Assembly: GCA_963070105.1 (NCBI GenBank)
Contig: OY718807.1
Coordinates: 3,631,001-3,695,000, forward strand
Source: Litomosoides sigmodontis
Lineage: Eukaryota; Nematoda; Chromadorea; Rhabditida; Onchocercidae
Direction: 5' to 3'
Length of the DNA stretch: 64,000 nucleotides
The notes under the pieces: model-generated
Databases searched by the model: none
Seen by the model: the letters and a program-made list of their open reading frames with translations, nothing else
Told to the model about the DNA's origin: nothing
Program-made: the position numbers and the translations under genes
Part shown: in pieces, positions 45,902 through 58,026 of the stretch
Position numbering within the stretch: the stretch's first letter is position 1
Layout: each line of letters starts with the position of its first letter

Positions 45902-47758
45902 TTATATAAATTATGAAAATGATCTATCCGCATGAGAGCTTGTGAATCAAAACCACTTCGTACGGGCATTCAAAAAGGTAAAAGTAAATATGTGGGAAGT
46001 TTGCGTTGGTAGATCATCCGGATTCATCGTAAAATTTGATCGAGCTCTTGTACTGGTTCATCATTCGTAAGTTGTCTTCAGTATTTTATATCATTATCAT
46101 ACTTCATTAACAAAATATTAAAGTTATCTGGAACTTTATGTAATTTTTACTTTTTTAATGAATGTATTGATTCTACCTCTTTATTCCAGTGAATATAAAC
46201 AGCGGTCAAAGTTAAATTAATTTTCATTTGTTGATGGAGATGTATTCATGAAGTGCTTTCTGTTTTATTTGACACTTTATGAAATGATACGATTTAATCG
46301 GGTTCTCATTCTTTCATTTTCTTGAAGCTTTTAGATGGTAAAAGATGCTCCTAATGTCTGACGATATTACAGCTTTTACAGAGGAATCTCCATCGTTAGT
46401 GGACTTGACTCTTTTTTACTGCTTAATACTTTATAATGTTTTGATCTAGATTTATTTATTAATAAATTGTAGAATAGCAGGTGATTTCTATCCCTTTATG
46501 GTCGATTATTGGCGAGCGTTCTGACCAGCTTGCAGTCAGTTAACCGTGTTGGCCAGAGTTCGTCTAACAAGTGCATGCATACTTGTTTCAAGTTGATATC
46601 ATACGGTTTCAATGAATAGTTAAATTAAGTACTGGGAAAAAGCCCCAAACAGACTTGGAATGAAGTCGAAAGTTTCAACTATTATTTTAAGGTGTCATGT
46701 ATCTCGTAAAATTTCATTTTTTTTTGAAGAAGTAAATTGATTGATGTATATTATTATATCCTTACGGGTTTTCGAACTGTGTTTTTTCGTTGTGTTTGGT
46801 GAGTCATGTGTTTTTTCACAGGAAATTTGAATATGTTTATTATGTAAAAAGTTGGAGATCTAGAAAAAGATCGTAAAGTATGGATTGCTACTGGCGATCT
46901 CTAATGTAGTGTGTGCCTGTCATATATGCTTACAACCTCTTTAAGTGCTTCAAGGAACAATAATGTAGATGATTGAAGGAATAAAATGCAGGGGAGTGAA
47001 GAGATCAATCTAAGCTTACTGCTCTTAATCCTGTGCAGCACAAATTACTCAAATTGAGTTGTACTTTAGTGTTACAATTATGTATTACGTCTGTTGGCAA
47101 TTTTTTGATGATTATATACTATGCATACTGAAAGATATACTCAAAGCACTTGACAATACTAAAACTGAATTGTCGTTAGATTGAAATTACTATTTTATAA
47201 TTTGGCGGTATTATTGCTTACAGCATATGAAAAGAAGGGGGAAAAAATGGAAGTTTTCACGTATTTCGCTATAGATATCTGTATTTTTGGATTTGTTAAA
47301 GTTGAAGCCGTTGAGTTTGTAGATCTCGTTAAAATTTTGCCTGCCGTTTGTTGTCGTTTCTCATCGGAAACATATTTTAGTTGTACTCATTTTTGATGCG
47401 TATAATATAATCACTTCTTGAAATACTGCTGCTGCTGTTGCTGCTTATCATTCTAAAAGAAATCTAAATTTGGCACAGTTTAGAAAAGGCTTGTCCTAAC
47501 TGTTATGGGAAAGTTTCAAATTACGATGGGCTGCGCAAAGGAATGTACAAAATTGGAAATAAGGTCAAATTTGTCTCCATATTAAATGGAGTGATTAGAA
47601 CGGATTGGTTCATTTCGAATAGTAAATCCATTTCAATTGCTTTAAGAGTGCGTTGGGAACAAGTTTGTGCGCATGTTGCTCTTCGTGTATGGTGATAAAT
47701 CTACTTAGTTCCAAATAACCTCCCAATATTCATTTCCTAATCGATAAGCTTCAGTGAA
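45902..47758. other. Intergenic region between RYBP and the rhamnose epimerase gene
   Basis: About 1.9 kb. No coding sequence could be supported. It must include the RYBP 3' UTR. ATAAGCTTCAG ends at 47754, 4 bases before the next ATG, and looks like a trans-splice acceptor. Confidence 0.5.
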
Positions 47759-48718
47759 ATGCTCAAACGAACAGAATTAAAGATTGAAGATATTAAGCAG
47801 ATTAATGGTTTGAAACTTATTCTACCAAAACTTTTCCCAGATACGCGCGGTTATTTTGTGGAATCGTACAATGAATATGAATTAAGTGCTTTAGGATTCG
47901 TGGAGAAATTCAAGCAGGTATTTTTGTTTTTGTTCCGGAAAATTTCAAACCGTTTTGTAATGTTCGATCGAAGAGCTATGTAATGCTTGGAGCTAGATTT
48001 CTCGTTGCATCTTTGCAACGTTAAATGTTACTTTCCTTAGTCTTTTGCATTTGAGGACAATCATTCCTACTCGAAATCTGGCGTTTTACGCGGCTTACAT
48101 GCACAACCCGGGATGGGTAAGCTGGTATCGGTTATAAGTGGTGAGATATACGATGTTGCTGTTGATATAAGACCAACGTCAAAAACTTTTGGAAAGTGGT
48201 ACGGTGTTGTTCTAAGTGAGGAAACACGAACAGGTTTCTGGATTCCAGATGGGTTTTTGCACGGATTTTATGTAAGTTTTTGCTCGTTTAATTGCATAGT
48301 TCCGTAGTAGTAGTAGTCCCGTATCAATGTATCGATAACATTTAAAGGAGGTTATGCTTCCGGATCTCTCGTTCACATATAGCTGACATTGTTTGTATTG
48401 TGGGTACTTGAAAAGTACTTCGATCTTGATCAGTAATAGAAAGCAGAACTGGTTGTAAAAAATCTAACACTGTCTTTTATTATAGTTACATCTTTGCTGT
48501 ATCATCTAACACTTAAATCTCAGGTTCTATCGGAAAAAGGAGCTCATGTGACGTACAAGTGTACGGCGATATACAATGCGCAAGTGGAATTTGGGGTGAA
48601 TCCATTTGACCCAGAACTGGCCATCGATTGGCATATTAATGATTTACGCGAACTAATCATTAGTGATCGAGATCGAAGTCATCAGAATTTGAAGTCTTTA
48701 TCATTAAAAAGGGAGTGA
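47759..48718 (+). CDS. rml-3: dTDP-4-dehydrorhamnose 3,5-epimerase (RmlC type)
   Basis: Converts dTDP-4-keto-6-deoxyglucose to the L-lyxo sugar on the way to dTDP-rhamnose; in nematodes this pathway is linked to the cuticle/surface coat. Exons 47759-47917, 48041-48271, 48524-48718, all phase 0; 194 residues, the usual RmlC length. Motifs: LFPDTRGYFVESYNEYEL near the N-terminus; SGVLRGLHAQPGMGKLVSVI, with the catalytic His of the LRGLH motif; IYDVAVDIRPTSKTFGKWYG; FWIPDGFLHGF; then YKCTAIYNAQVEFGVNPFDP and LAIDWHI. This is the cupin core of the enzyme. LHAQ replaces the bacterial LHYQ. The symbol follows the C. elegans rml naming and is inferred. Introns at nematode-type TTCCTTAG/CTCAG sites and spliced structure argue against bacterial contamination. 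Confidence 0.93.
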
Positions 48719-49428
48719 ATATTTCCTCTGTTTGTTTTCCTGTACTTTGTCAGTTGTTACATAGTAGGAAGGAATTCTTCTTCAAACATGGTGGGATGTT
48801 TAATGGGTTCGAATGAAATTCCTTATTATAGTGGATTTGGCACTGAAATGTTTTAATTTCTGAACAGCTTAACATTCCTCCTTTCCTATTCACCGCAGCG
48901 AGAATGAAAAGCAGAGAAAATCAAAAATTAAGCAAATAACATTTCTTAAAAGATTATGAGGAATCAATAACATATGTCAATAATACAAATGTTAGGAAGT
49001 GTATCAGTAATGATTTCAAGTAAACTTGCAAATTATAGCATTAAAATTATAGCATTCCTTGATAGAATAATCAATTAGATTTGCTTTATTAGATATCATA
49101 CAAATTCTAACGCTCTGAACAAAAATTCAAAGTTAGGTATGCGCTACTAAATTATTCTGAGTTTCTTCTACTTCAAAAATTTGTTTATCCTGCAAGCAAG
49201 CAATTATTTATTTTATTTTCGTCCATGTAGCATCTAATTCTTTCATGGCATGCCTATTGTTTTGCTGTGGTTAAGCAGATGAATAATTTCTGTGTTTTAA
49301 AGTCAAGTTTTTTGAATTTTACCTTCTTGTTTGAGGTAACTCGAAGGAAGGAAAAAGCACTCTAAAATCTTGCATAAGAGAAATGTCGAGTTTCTTTCTC
49401 TAGTTGTTTTGAAGTATGTTAGAGAAAT
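48719..49428. other. Convergent 3' region
   Basis: About 700 bp between the ends of the epimerase gene (+) and an unknown gene (-). No further feature recognised. Confidence 0.5.
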
Positions 49429-50226
49429 TTAAGTATTAACCGTTGCAGCCGTCGGCTTCTCTTTCTTGTCTTGAGTGGACGTAGAAAGCTCACTGTCTTG
49501 GAGCGCAGTAGCTACTCGTCGAGCTACCGATGTGTTTAATCTAAATAATCGAAATCGTTGTTCACGAATATCTCGCCTAGATGATTGCGAATCCAGCAAT
49601 GAGTAGTCTGATGAATCGCCTCAAAATACATGCGTGCAATTTGATTTTTAATTTCAAGAGTCTCTGCATTAATCAATCGAAATTGCACTCATTCAAATTA
49701 CTAAACGTTTTCAAAGCTTTTGGTAGTGAGGAAGGTGCCGTCACAAAAATAAAAAATCATTGCAAAATCTGATGTTTTAATTTGCTGAAATAAAATTATG
49801 CGTACTTTGTTGTGGAGCTTTTATCATTTGATGGTCGACTTCTTCACCCTCCAATATCACGCCATATTTACCTTCTACAATTCCAAAATGTAATCTAAGT
49901 AGAATCATTTCACCTAATATTATAAATAATATTCTATCTAATATTAACTAGCATTTCAGTTCATTCCACCTTTCACTCTTAGCACTTTGAGTGAAACCAA
50001 CATTTAGCTGCTCATTTTTATTCGCAAAAAAAACAAGATCTGATAATTTGCTAATTTTCAAATCGGTAATTCTTGATAAATTCGACATACTAATCTTTTC
50101 GAGTGATTCAACAGCGAGTGTATTGTCTAATGAATATTCCAGTGATGAATGGCTGGTATCCAAATCGCCAATAATTTGATAATTTTTTCCCCTTAAATAA
50201 TTTTCTATAATAGCAAATGAATGCAT
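49429..50226 (-). CDS. Unrecognised 163-residue protein
   Basis: Exons 50226-49986, 49913-49806, 49571-49429 with phases 1 and 1; no family recognised. The N-terminal half is acidic/Ser-Leu-rich (LDTSHSSLEYSLDNTLAVES), the middle has LLRLHFGIVEGKYGVILEGE, and the C-terminal part is basic and helical (REQRFRLFRLNTSVARRVA), ending in a Lys/Thr tail. No signal peptide or membrane segment. Junctions were chosen to keep frame: the first donor (CAAA|GTGCTAAG) and last acceptor (GCGAG|AT) are not the strongest sites nearby, so exact boundaries may shift. It starts about 160 bp after the stop of the gene upstream on the same strand. Confidence 0.5.
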
Positions 50227-50386
50227 GGGGAATTGCTTTTGCAATCTTAGCAATTAAAAATTTAAACTTTAACACCACATTAATGCAGTTAAATTAGTTT
50301 ATTTGGAAAGGGAATCACTTGATCTTCGGGGAGGCTACTCATTGGTCACTTATTGGCTGTTTTTTTTTTATGTTGTACAAATGCGC

Positions 50387-51117
50387 CTACTCCCGACTTT
50401 TGCATTTCTGCGATTTGAAGCTGATGTCGGGTATAAGTTCAGTGCTCGGATTCATCTTCATTCGCAGTAGTGTTCCATTCTGCATTCCTTCGGCGTATTT
50501 TACCTTTTCTACAACTTGCGGTGCACCGATTTCATTTATCGCCTAAACTTCAAGCGGATTTGTTAAATCTTTTAAACAAATATCACTCTTCACCTCACAT
50601 TTTAATTCCAATTTACCCGACGTTGCATTAGTTCGAATTTAGTCTTTTCATTAAGGGATGAATTTTAATTTCAAATGAGTTGAGAGTTCAAATGAGCGTA
50701 AAACCTGTTTTTGCCTTTCCACTAATTTCTTTTCCATTGATTGCGTTGCGTCATTAGCAGATAGCTGCAAATTTTTCCGCTTGTTCTAATTTCAGCATTT
50801 GAAACCCATGCATGAGTGCAGTCTTGCTAATCCCTTGGTTATTAGCGATAACGAATTTGTTAATTTGAAAAGATCATGCATGACAATAGTTCTTAGAAGT
50901 TCGCTTCCTTCCGGGACCAATCAGGAATACGGGAAGCACTCTCCCGTTTACTTACTTTTCTTACTGAATCGCTATTTTGCGCTGCCGGAACATGTGGTAG
51001 AGAAAGTACAGTTTTCCCTTTTTTTTCCATTTTTCTGAACTGACAGAGAATCAGCATCGGTAATGCTATCATCACTGTGACTATTAGCAGTGCAATTGGA
51101 AAATCGTTCACACCCAT
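50387..51117 (-). CDS. Small single-pass membrane protein, unknown function
   Basis: Exons 51117-50956, 50785-50705, 50542-50387, all phase 0; 132 residues. The N-terminus MGVNDF leads straight into a transmembrane helix (PIALLIVTVMIALPMLILC), followed by a basic QFRKMEKKGK stop-transfer region. The remainder is charged and likely cytosolic (NKRKNLQLSANDATQSMEKK; APQVVEKVKYAEGMQNG), ending SFKSQKCKSRE. This layout fits a signal-anchor protein with a luminal/extracellular N-terminus of only a few residues. No family recognised. Confidence 0.6.
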
Positions 51118-52824
51118 TATAGCTTCAACAAAAAAAAAAAGTGAAGAAATGATCAAATTGAAACGCTCCTGTCATTTACATATATCTCATAGCTCTACGA
51201 TATCACACATATGCAAATTAGATGTGAAATAAGTGGCTAGTGGCTTAGAGAAAGTCTTATAGCATGTAATTATGAATATGTTTGAAGGACCGGATATGCA
51301 AAAGCGCATGTTACAATTTCCAACAAATTCCTTTATGCAATAGCAATTAATTTGCAATTTTTCAATAGTTAACTTCATGAATTTCGTATCGTTGTACCGA
51401 AATAGCAGGTGAGGATAATGCTGTTCATTTATATGGTAGTAATTTAAACACACCTGGAAAACAGATATGATTAAATTTGACTTTATTTTAGGGAATTATT
51501 ACATTCCCGAGGATTCTACCGCATCATAAAGAGATCATTTCCTTTGTTAACATTTTGCTTCAATTCCAGAAATTCATTCGAATTTTAACAAGTTTTTCGG
51601 AACATCTACAGTTTATACAAAACTAAGCGCAAACACTTCTTCAAAGGTTAGCTAAAGTTTTTCAAATATTTGCTGCAATTAAATATTAAATTAAATGCTG
51701 TTGGAGTGATCGATATGAGACAGTTCAACGGTAAGGTAAGCGCACTATTTTCATGCAAAGCATATCTTCAAGTTCAGTAGTTTTGCTACAAAGTACGACG
51801 GTGGATTGATATCGATGACTGCTGTAACGCGTTTCCTCCGCCAAAAGTTTAGAGTTCATTTGCAAAATTTTTTACATTCGTACGAACTACTTAACTTTAT
51901 CACTAATTAAAGTGATTATAAAATTTCTTGTAAAAAAAACTGAATATGAAATTGAAGGAAGAGATGTATTTCATATGCTAATTGCTTGAACAGATTTTAA
52001 CGATGAAGCGTTTATTACGTGTGTTTCAGAAATGCATATGTGTGATTGATCACTGATAATCATAAAACCGGGTGAGATGAACTAGTCAATTCCGGAAATG
52101 CAGGTATTCCGTAAATGCAATAAACATGAAATTTCCTTCTAGCGTTATCAGTGATAGCTGTAAATTAATAGTTATGAAATGAGTGAGTGTTTAGCTTTGA
52201 AAATGTTAAATTATTAAAATGAAATTGTTTATTGTTTGACTGCAAGAACGACGAAACATTTCGACAAGCAATTTCAGCAAACTGATTCATTTTCAAATAC
52301 GTAGCACTTTTCATCATTTGTCCTAGCAGTGTGCAGAAGACAGACAAGTACAGGTAATTGAAAGATTTGTTTTTCCTTAAATATCATTTAAAACGAGTGA
52401 ATAAATGCGTACAAAAGGAAGGGAGAGAGGAGAAAATGAATGAGAAAAGTGGAGGAGAAATGAAATTTGATTCTTTTTTTGAAAATTACAAGGAAATTTT
52501 CCAAGAGAAACCAGCCCCTCGTGAAATCTTCATGATTGACATCAATTAATTCCTATCATCAGAACAAATTTAATTGCACGTCGTACACAACTGGAAAAGA
52601 AAATTTTTTTTTTTTTGCACAGCTAAACTATTAGTTTCAGCAAAAAGCAAAACTGAAGAAATCGAAAAAAAATTGTCATATGAAATTTGAATAAAATTGA
52701 AAAATGAAAGTGAAAATTAACTTGAAATAGAAATGAATTTAAGAATTTGCACTTGGAAATTAATCAAAATTATTAGATCATTTAGAATGCACACGTAGCA
52801 ATGCCAGTTTTTGGTAACACTAAG
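51118..52824. other. Intergenic region, nothing recognised
   Basis: About 1.7 kb, AT-rich, with scattered short ORFs and no splice-supported coding exon seen on either strand. Confidence 0.5.
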
Positions 52825-53813
52825 CTAATAAAATGAAAATTTAAATGGGAAAAAGAAACGGTATTGAAGAAGAGTAGTCCTTTTTTGGGTTTCCGAAGAA
52901 TTGTGAAATAGGAAAGAGAGAGAGAAGGGGAAATGATTAATGACATCGATGATTGAAGAAGGCTCGCTGCTTAGCTGGGAATTTCCCCCTGAAGAATCTT
53001 CACGTCCTGCAGGAACAAAAGAAATTCGATAATCAGACAGATCTGAAATATTGTTGCATCAAAATTAATCTTCAATTCCTTGCAACAATAAGCACACTAA
53101 TAGGAAATGCACCTTATGGTCGAGTAAGTCTAGAATTTCGCAAACTGACCTAAAATCTACAACTAAACAAGTTCAATGAGAAGTGAATGGAGTGAAATTT
53201 GAATATGTCAAAGCAGTCGTCACGAAGTTGCAGAACGGCTAATCTTGAAAGTTTAGCTCATTTCAAACCTTTTCGTCCTCTATTTTTTTATGTTGAAGAA
53301 AGTCATGCATCTTCACAGAATTAAAAACAAAACATAATAAAAGAGAGAAGGACGGTTTCGAAATTGACATCGATCGTTTAATTAATTTTTTGTATAAAAG
53401 CAAAAAAAAAAAAGAAACGTTACGAACGGTAGTAATGATGAGGGAAGTTCGACTGGTGTTCACTTCGACGATAAACCAAATGATAAGGATTGATGCGACG
53501 AGGAAAAGTACCATGCACACCACCGAATATACTCGTTCCTAAAACAAATATTGGTTCGTACGTGCACTAATTTCAGGTTATCCTCCATCCCTCAACGTTG
53601 CTCTACATCGATAGGGAAAATCGATAAGTAAGGATAATAAGATAGGTAAGGAAGGTAAACCATCTTCCAAGCAGCGATGTTGAGGAAGTTGAGGACGAAA
53701 AAGACGAGATTGATGATCAGTACAACGAAGTTCAATCCGGAACAAAATCCTATTCGACCTTCACCGAAACACGAACGACCACCATACCTGCAACACTTCC
53801 AACCACACTTCAT
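52825..53813 (-). CDS. Small membrane protein with two transmembrane helices, unknown
   Basis: Exons 53813-~53651 (donor AAGATG|GTTTAC), 53540-~53421, then about 53006 down to a possible stop at 52825. It begins with a Cys-rich segment (MKCGWKCCRYGGRSCFGEG), then a first hydrophobic helix (LNFVVLIINLVFFVLNFL) and a second (VCMVLFLVASILIIWFIVEV). A Ser-rich tail follows (REDSSGGNSQLSSEPSSI). The arrangement recalls small tetraspan-type proteins, but only two helices could be assembled; further exons may be missing. The last exon is the least certain. No family recognised. Confidence 0.45.
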
Positions 53814-56800
53814 GATAAAAATGCAGTTGCATATTTCATTACTTCCACGAAAAAAAAAGTTAGCACAAAAGCTCCACGAGAAATGTGAGTGAGATTTCCC
53901 ATCCCTTCGCTTCTTCCCAAATTTACTGCTTAAATTTTATTGGATGTTAAAGTAAATAGCATAGAATACCATGAGGTGCAGAGGAGAGAGCAAACAACGA
54001 AACCGAGAATAATTTGCACAATTTTAATAATACCACGATTGCTGCTTAAATAACGAGTGTTTAAGCTCATACCACCCATTTCTTTCTTGCGAATTATTTG
54101 ATTGATGCTAATTTAGCTTGTGAAATCGAAAATCTGCAAAAAATTTATTAACATTAACATGGATCATTTGTACTCATAAAGCTATGAGTGTTTTTCGGGA
54201 ATTTTCAAATTTGATCATTTCCCGTTCAGAACGTTTCACACTTCGTACATCACAACATGTGAACTGGAAGTTGAGAAGTGAAATTGAAAAATTGAAAACA
54301 TTGAGGAACTGAAATTAAAATTTATAAATTAGCATTTGTATGAAGAATTAGTCGAAATGATCAGTTCTGAGTGTCGGAAGAACGATAAATGTACAGAATC
54401 AATTGAAATTAATAGCTATTAGAAGAGATGGCATGTAACTCACATTACCTAGCCGTAATTCTCCGATCTTTGTTCTGCAATCTACCCTTTCATCTTCCGA
54501 TGCATTGAGCTTCTTCTATTAGCTGTTAAATTAAATTTACCAATGTAGTAGCGCTTTTAATCTTTGATTTCTCTTATCTCTCTCCTATCTTACCGTAGGC
54601 AATTAATTACTTCTATCAGCTATCTTCACCGATATCAAAATTTGTAAAATTTAACTACTCTCACTGATAATGTTTCGATAGTGCAACGTATGCATTACTG
54701 TTGTTTACTGTTCTGAAACGAAGTGTACTTACGGTAAGTGTTGCTTGAACTTTTCTTTCTCAACAATGCAATATCTGATCTGAAGAGCCGACAACGACCT
54801 CGCATTCCTAACTATTTAGAAGTAGAAGATGCACAGATTGCATTTGCATAATTTTATTACTACAAACACTTCGAAAATGAATCTATTTTTTTCTAAATTA
54901 ATGAATTCCTAATTAGCAGTTTTGTGTTATTGATGATGTTCATTAACAAGTAGGAAAAATTTGTCGAATCGATTAATGTCCTTTTTCACCTGGACGAATG
55001 ATGATATAATCGATAAACAGTTAGGTAAACTGTGAGATTCATTCTCATTTCACATACCGCCTAACTAACATTTTTCTTAGAGGCCTGAAAAATTTTTTGA
55101 ATTCAAGAATGAACAAAAAGCAAGTTTTGTTAAAATACTCTTCAAGCTTCAGACATACTAAATAAGCAATTTATACGATGTGATGGCATGAGGTTGGAAA
55201 TTAGCTGGTATAAGTAAGAGTGATGGCATGAGGTTGGTATAAGTAAGTAAGCTGGAATAAATTATGTGTGATGCCAAAGTATATGTTTTAATTAGCCGTG
55301 AGGTTGAGAAAATGACATGTTACAATTCGCCTTTGCTATATTCATTCATTGTTTTTCTTCTGAAGCTTAATTGATCGACAAACCACCAACCATCTCCTTC
55401 TCCGCCACCTTTTCACTCAATCCCTCTAACGGTTCCGACACAGTCAACGCTCTAAAGCATCATTTTATCTGTATGGATCGTAATAATAACAGTAACAATG
55501 ACAGTAACAATACAATAATAATGATAGTGATAATAGCAGTGATAATAGCAATTTTGCTAAATCTTAGACTAAAATAATCAAATGTTTAAAAGAAAGATGT
55601 GTAATATGCGGTTGGAGAATTCTGTTCCAATAATAAACACTTTTACGAGGAGAGTTTTGTTGCTAGAAGAATGAAAATGTTGTTGAAATTGAAGAGGGAG
55701 GGAAGAAATTGATAGGAGCATATCATCATCTTTACAGTACGAAACTCATACCTATCGCAATCATCAGCACTTATCCTTACTTTCCTCAAACTCTTTGTGA
55801 CCTAAACTTTCACGACAATAGTATTTCAAACTAATTATCGAAATGTCAGTGTAAACAAAACGAAAAGGTAATCAAAATAAGACATTGTTTATCTTTTAAT
55901 TTCGAAAAAGAACAACAAATTAGGATTTTAGTGAAAGTGACAAATCGTATTTACCACAATTCCTCTACATCGCTTCCTTCACAAAGGCATCTTCCTTCTT
56001 TTTTTGTGTGTGTAAAGTAGAATATTTTTTATTTTCGAAATCTCTTACAACGTTTAAATTATCATTATCAACCAAACATATCAAATCAACCAACATCGAT
56101 CCGCTTCGTTCATTTTTATTTTATTTTTTCTAAGATATGGCTTGAGAGATTGCTATTACTGAATGAATCAGACGACTGTGATTAATTTCATAAAAAGTTT
56201 TTTTTTGCCGATAATTTTGTTTCATTTCCGCTGCTATACTGTTTGCTTGCTTGATTGAATAGCACTTGGAGCTAACTATTGCAGATGGGATTTCTAGCAT
56301 AGATCGAACTACTACACTGTTGCTTCAATGAATTTGTTGAACTAAATGATGGAACTTCGAAAAGATGTCTACCCATCTACCGATCTATTTATCTGATGAG
56401 CGAAACACACTAGTGGATTAATTTTACATTTCAATTTGTTGTTGTCAAAAATTTAAGAGGGAAAGAGGATGGATGAGTCAGCAGCACTCAAAATAGCACT
56501 CCGCTTTGATGAGTCATCGCTTAAAAAATAGCTTTGAGTGAAAACTCTAACGCACACACACACGTGCTTACACTACAACGACGCCTAAATACGTAACACT
56601 ACCTGACAGGTTAGATTTTAGCAAATTACGACACAAAGCATCACCTAAATCGTCCTTCTCTATTCAGAAGTTCAATTTTGCAGTGAGCAATATGCGTGCG
56701 ATACGTGAAAATGGATCAGTACAAGATAAATCTACAAATGATCAGACGTTATCTCTTTTAATTAGTTGTTGAAAAAGGGAAGGCAAACACATGAAATTTG

Positions 56801-56820
56801 CGTTAACTTCGTTATCAGCT

Positions 56821-56844
56821 CACGTTCACGTTCACGTTCACGTT
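56821..56844. repeat. (CACGTT)4 hexanucleotide repeat
   Basis: Four exact copies in tandem. Each contains CACGTT, close to the CACGTG E-box, so it could be a bHLH-type binding cluster or only a simple repeat. Confidence 0.9.
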
Positions 56845-57470
56845 GATGCCGTTCGAAATACCGGAAGTAGCATACATTATCACTTTATACTTAGTGGAAA
56901 TTAGCAATGAACAACACCAATATCAATGTCAACTGCAGTTCAATAAAGTATGCTTTAGCAGCATGGCGGTATTTATCTTCCTCTCTCTCACTCTGTCTCT
57001 CTCACTCTTCCTCTATGTAATTGGAGCCTTTCCATCTATCTATCCTCGCATAATGTACACAAAGCATTCAAATTACTGAAATTTTATCATACATAAATGA
57101 GATTGAAATTGTCGCCAAACTACTAATTCGCTAATTGGTTGAGCAGAGAAACTTCGAAGTAAATTTAATTAATAAGCTGAACTGCGCGATCAGACACTCT
57201 TCAATTGCTAATTTTTCGAAAATTCCATAATTATCGCTGTATTGAACTACGCTTGCTTGAAACAATAATTTTTGAGATGAAAAATTTTCGAAAAATTTCG
57301 CCTTGGCGTAACGTAACGTTCAAGAGCGGCCGGCACGATTGACATTTTGGCTAGCAATAACACAATGAGTCATCGAAAAAAACCTCAAAATGTGCAGGTG
57401 ACACTTTTCTATTTCTTCTCCCTTACAACAATACAAGAAGGAAGAGGAGGTGGCGGAGGAGAGGGAAGCT

Positions 57471-57476
<6 letters not shown>

Positions 57477-57502
<26 letters not shown>

Positions 57503-57508
57503 GAGAGG
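57477..57508. repeat. (GGA)n purine tract
   Basis: About ten GGA/GAG units; the poly-Pro ORF on the other strand is an artefact of this run. Confidence 0.9.
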
Positions 57509-57897
57509 TGAAATAGAAATCATTGAAAATAAACATAAATCCTCACATGCGATCGCAAAATATTTATTTGCAATTAAATTGATTTAATTTCGAATATTTA
57601 ATCTTCCCATATTTGGGTTATTCAATTTAACTGGACCATTTAAATTGCTGGAGAGGAATGGATAATATAGACGGAGCAAAAAAAAAAGAAAGGACGGAAA
57701 TCTTTTTTAGCTGTGATAAGAACAATCAAAAATTTTAAAATGATATTAAAATGAAAATCATAGGAAATGGAAATGACAAGAGAAGTGTGATAGCTCTCCC
57801 TCCCCCCACACTCACTTGCAATGTGCAACAACAAAAAAATGAAGAAGAAATTAGAGAAGCAACGAAGTGCTTCCTGTAACCCTTAGGAACAGCTGTT

Positions 57898-58026
57898 CTA
57901 TGCTTCGCAGATGTATCGTAGTGGCAGATGACCGAATGCTGGAGGAATGACCTCTTGTTGTTCCTTCATATGCCACTTCTTCTGGCGGTAGCGGTAATCC
58001 AGGTCAGCGTTTTTGTCTTCTTCCAT
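57898..58026 (-). CDS. Candidate 42-residue microprotein or terminal exon
   Basis: ATG-started ORF encoding MEEDKNADLDYRYRQKKWHM, then KEQQEVIPPAFGHLPLRYIC and a short tail before TAG. The frame is open back through ATSLKHPSL to a good acceptor (GCAATGTTCAG), about 30 bases before the ATG, so it can be read as a trans-spliced mini-gene or as the last exon of a longer minus-strand gene. Base composition is clearly more GC-rich than the flanks and the amino-acid mix is balanced, unlike the repeat-derived ORFs nearby. No family recognised and no upstream partner exon found between 58.1 and 59 kb. Confidence 0.45.
   Translation of the reverse strand: MEEDKNADLDYRYRQKKWHMKEQQEVIPPAFGHLPLRYICEA

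Larger units (their letters stand above)
53814..57897. other. Low-complexity intergenic region
   Basis: About 4 kb with no supported gene. It holds a four-copy CACGTT hexamer repeat at 56821-56844 (each junction making CACGTT/AACGTG, E-box-like), a short direct duplication of GTGATGGCATGAGGTTGG near 55180-55240, CT-rich tracts around 56980-57010, and a GGA repeat at 57477-57508. Confidence 0.5.

Noticed and set aside
47181..47396. 72-codon ORF between RYBP and the epimerase
   Set aside because: Lys/Phe/Val-rich chance-type ORF, no splice or motif support.
57320..57523. ORF with a poly-Pro run on the minus strand
   Set aside because: Reverse reading of the GGA repeat, no coding support.
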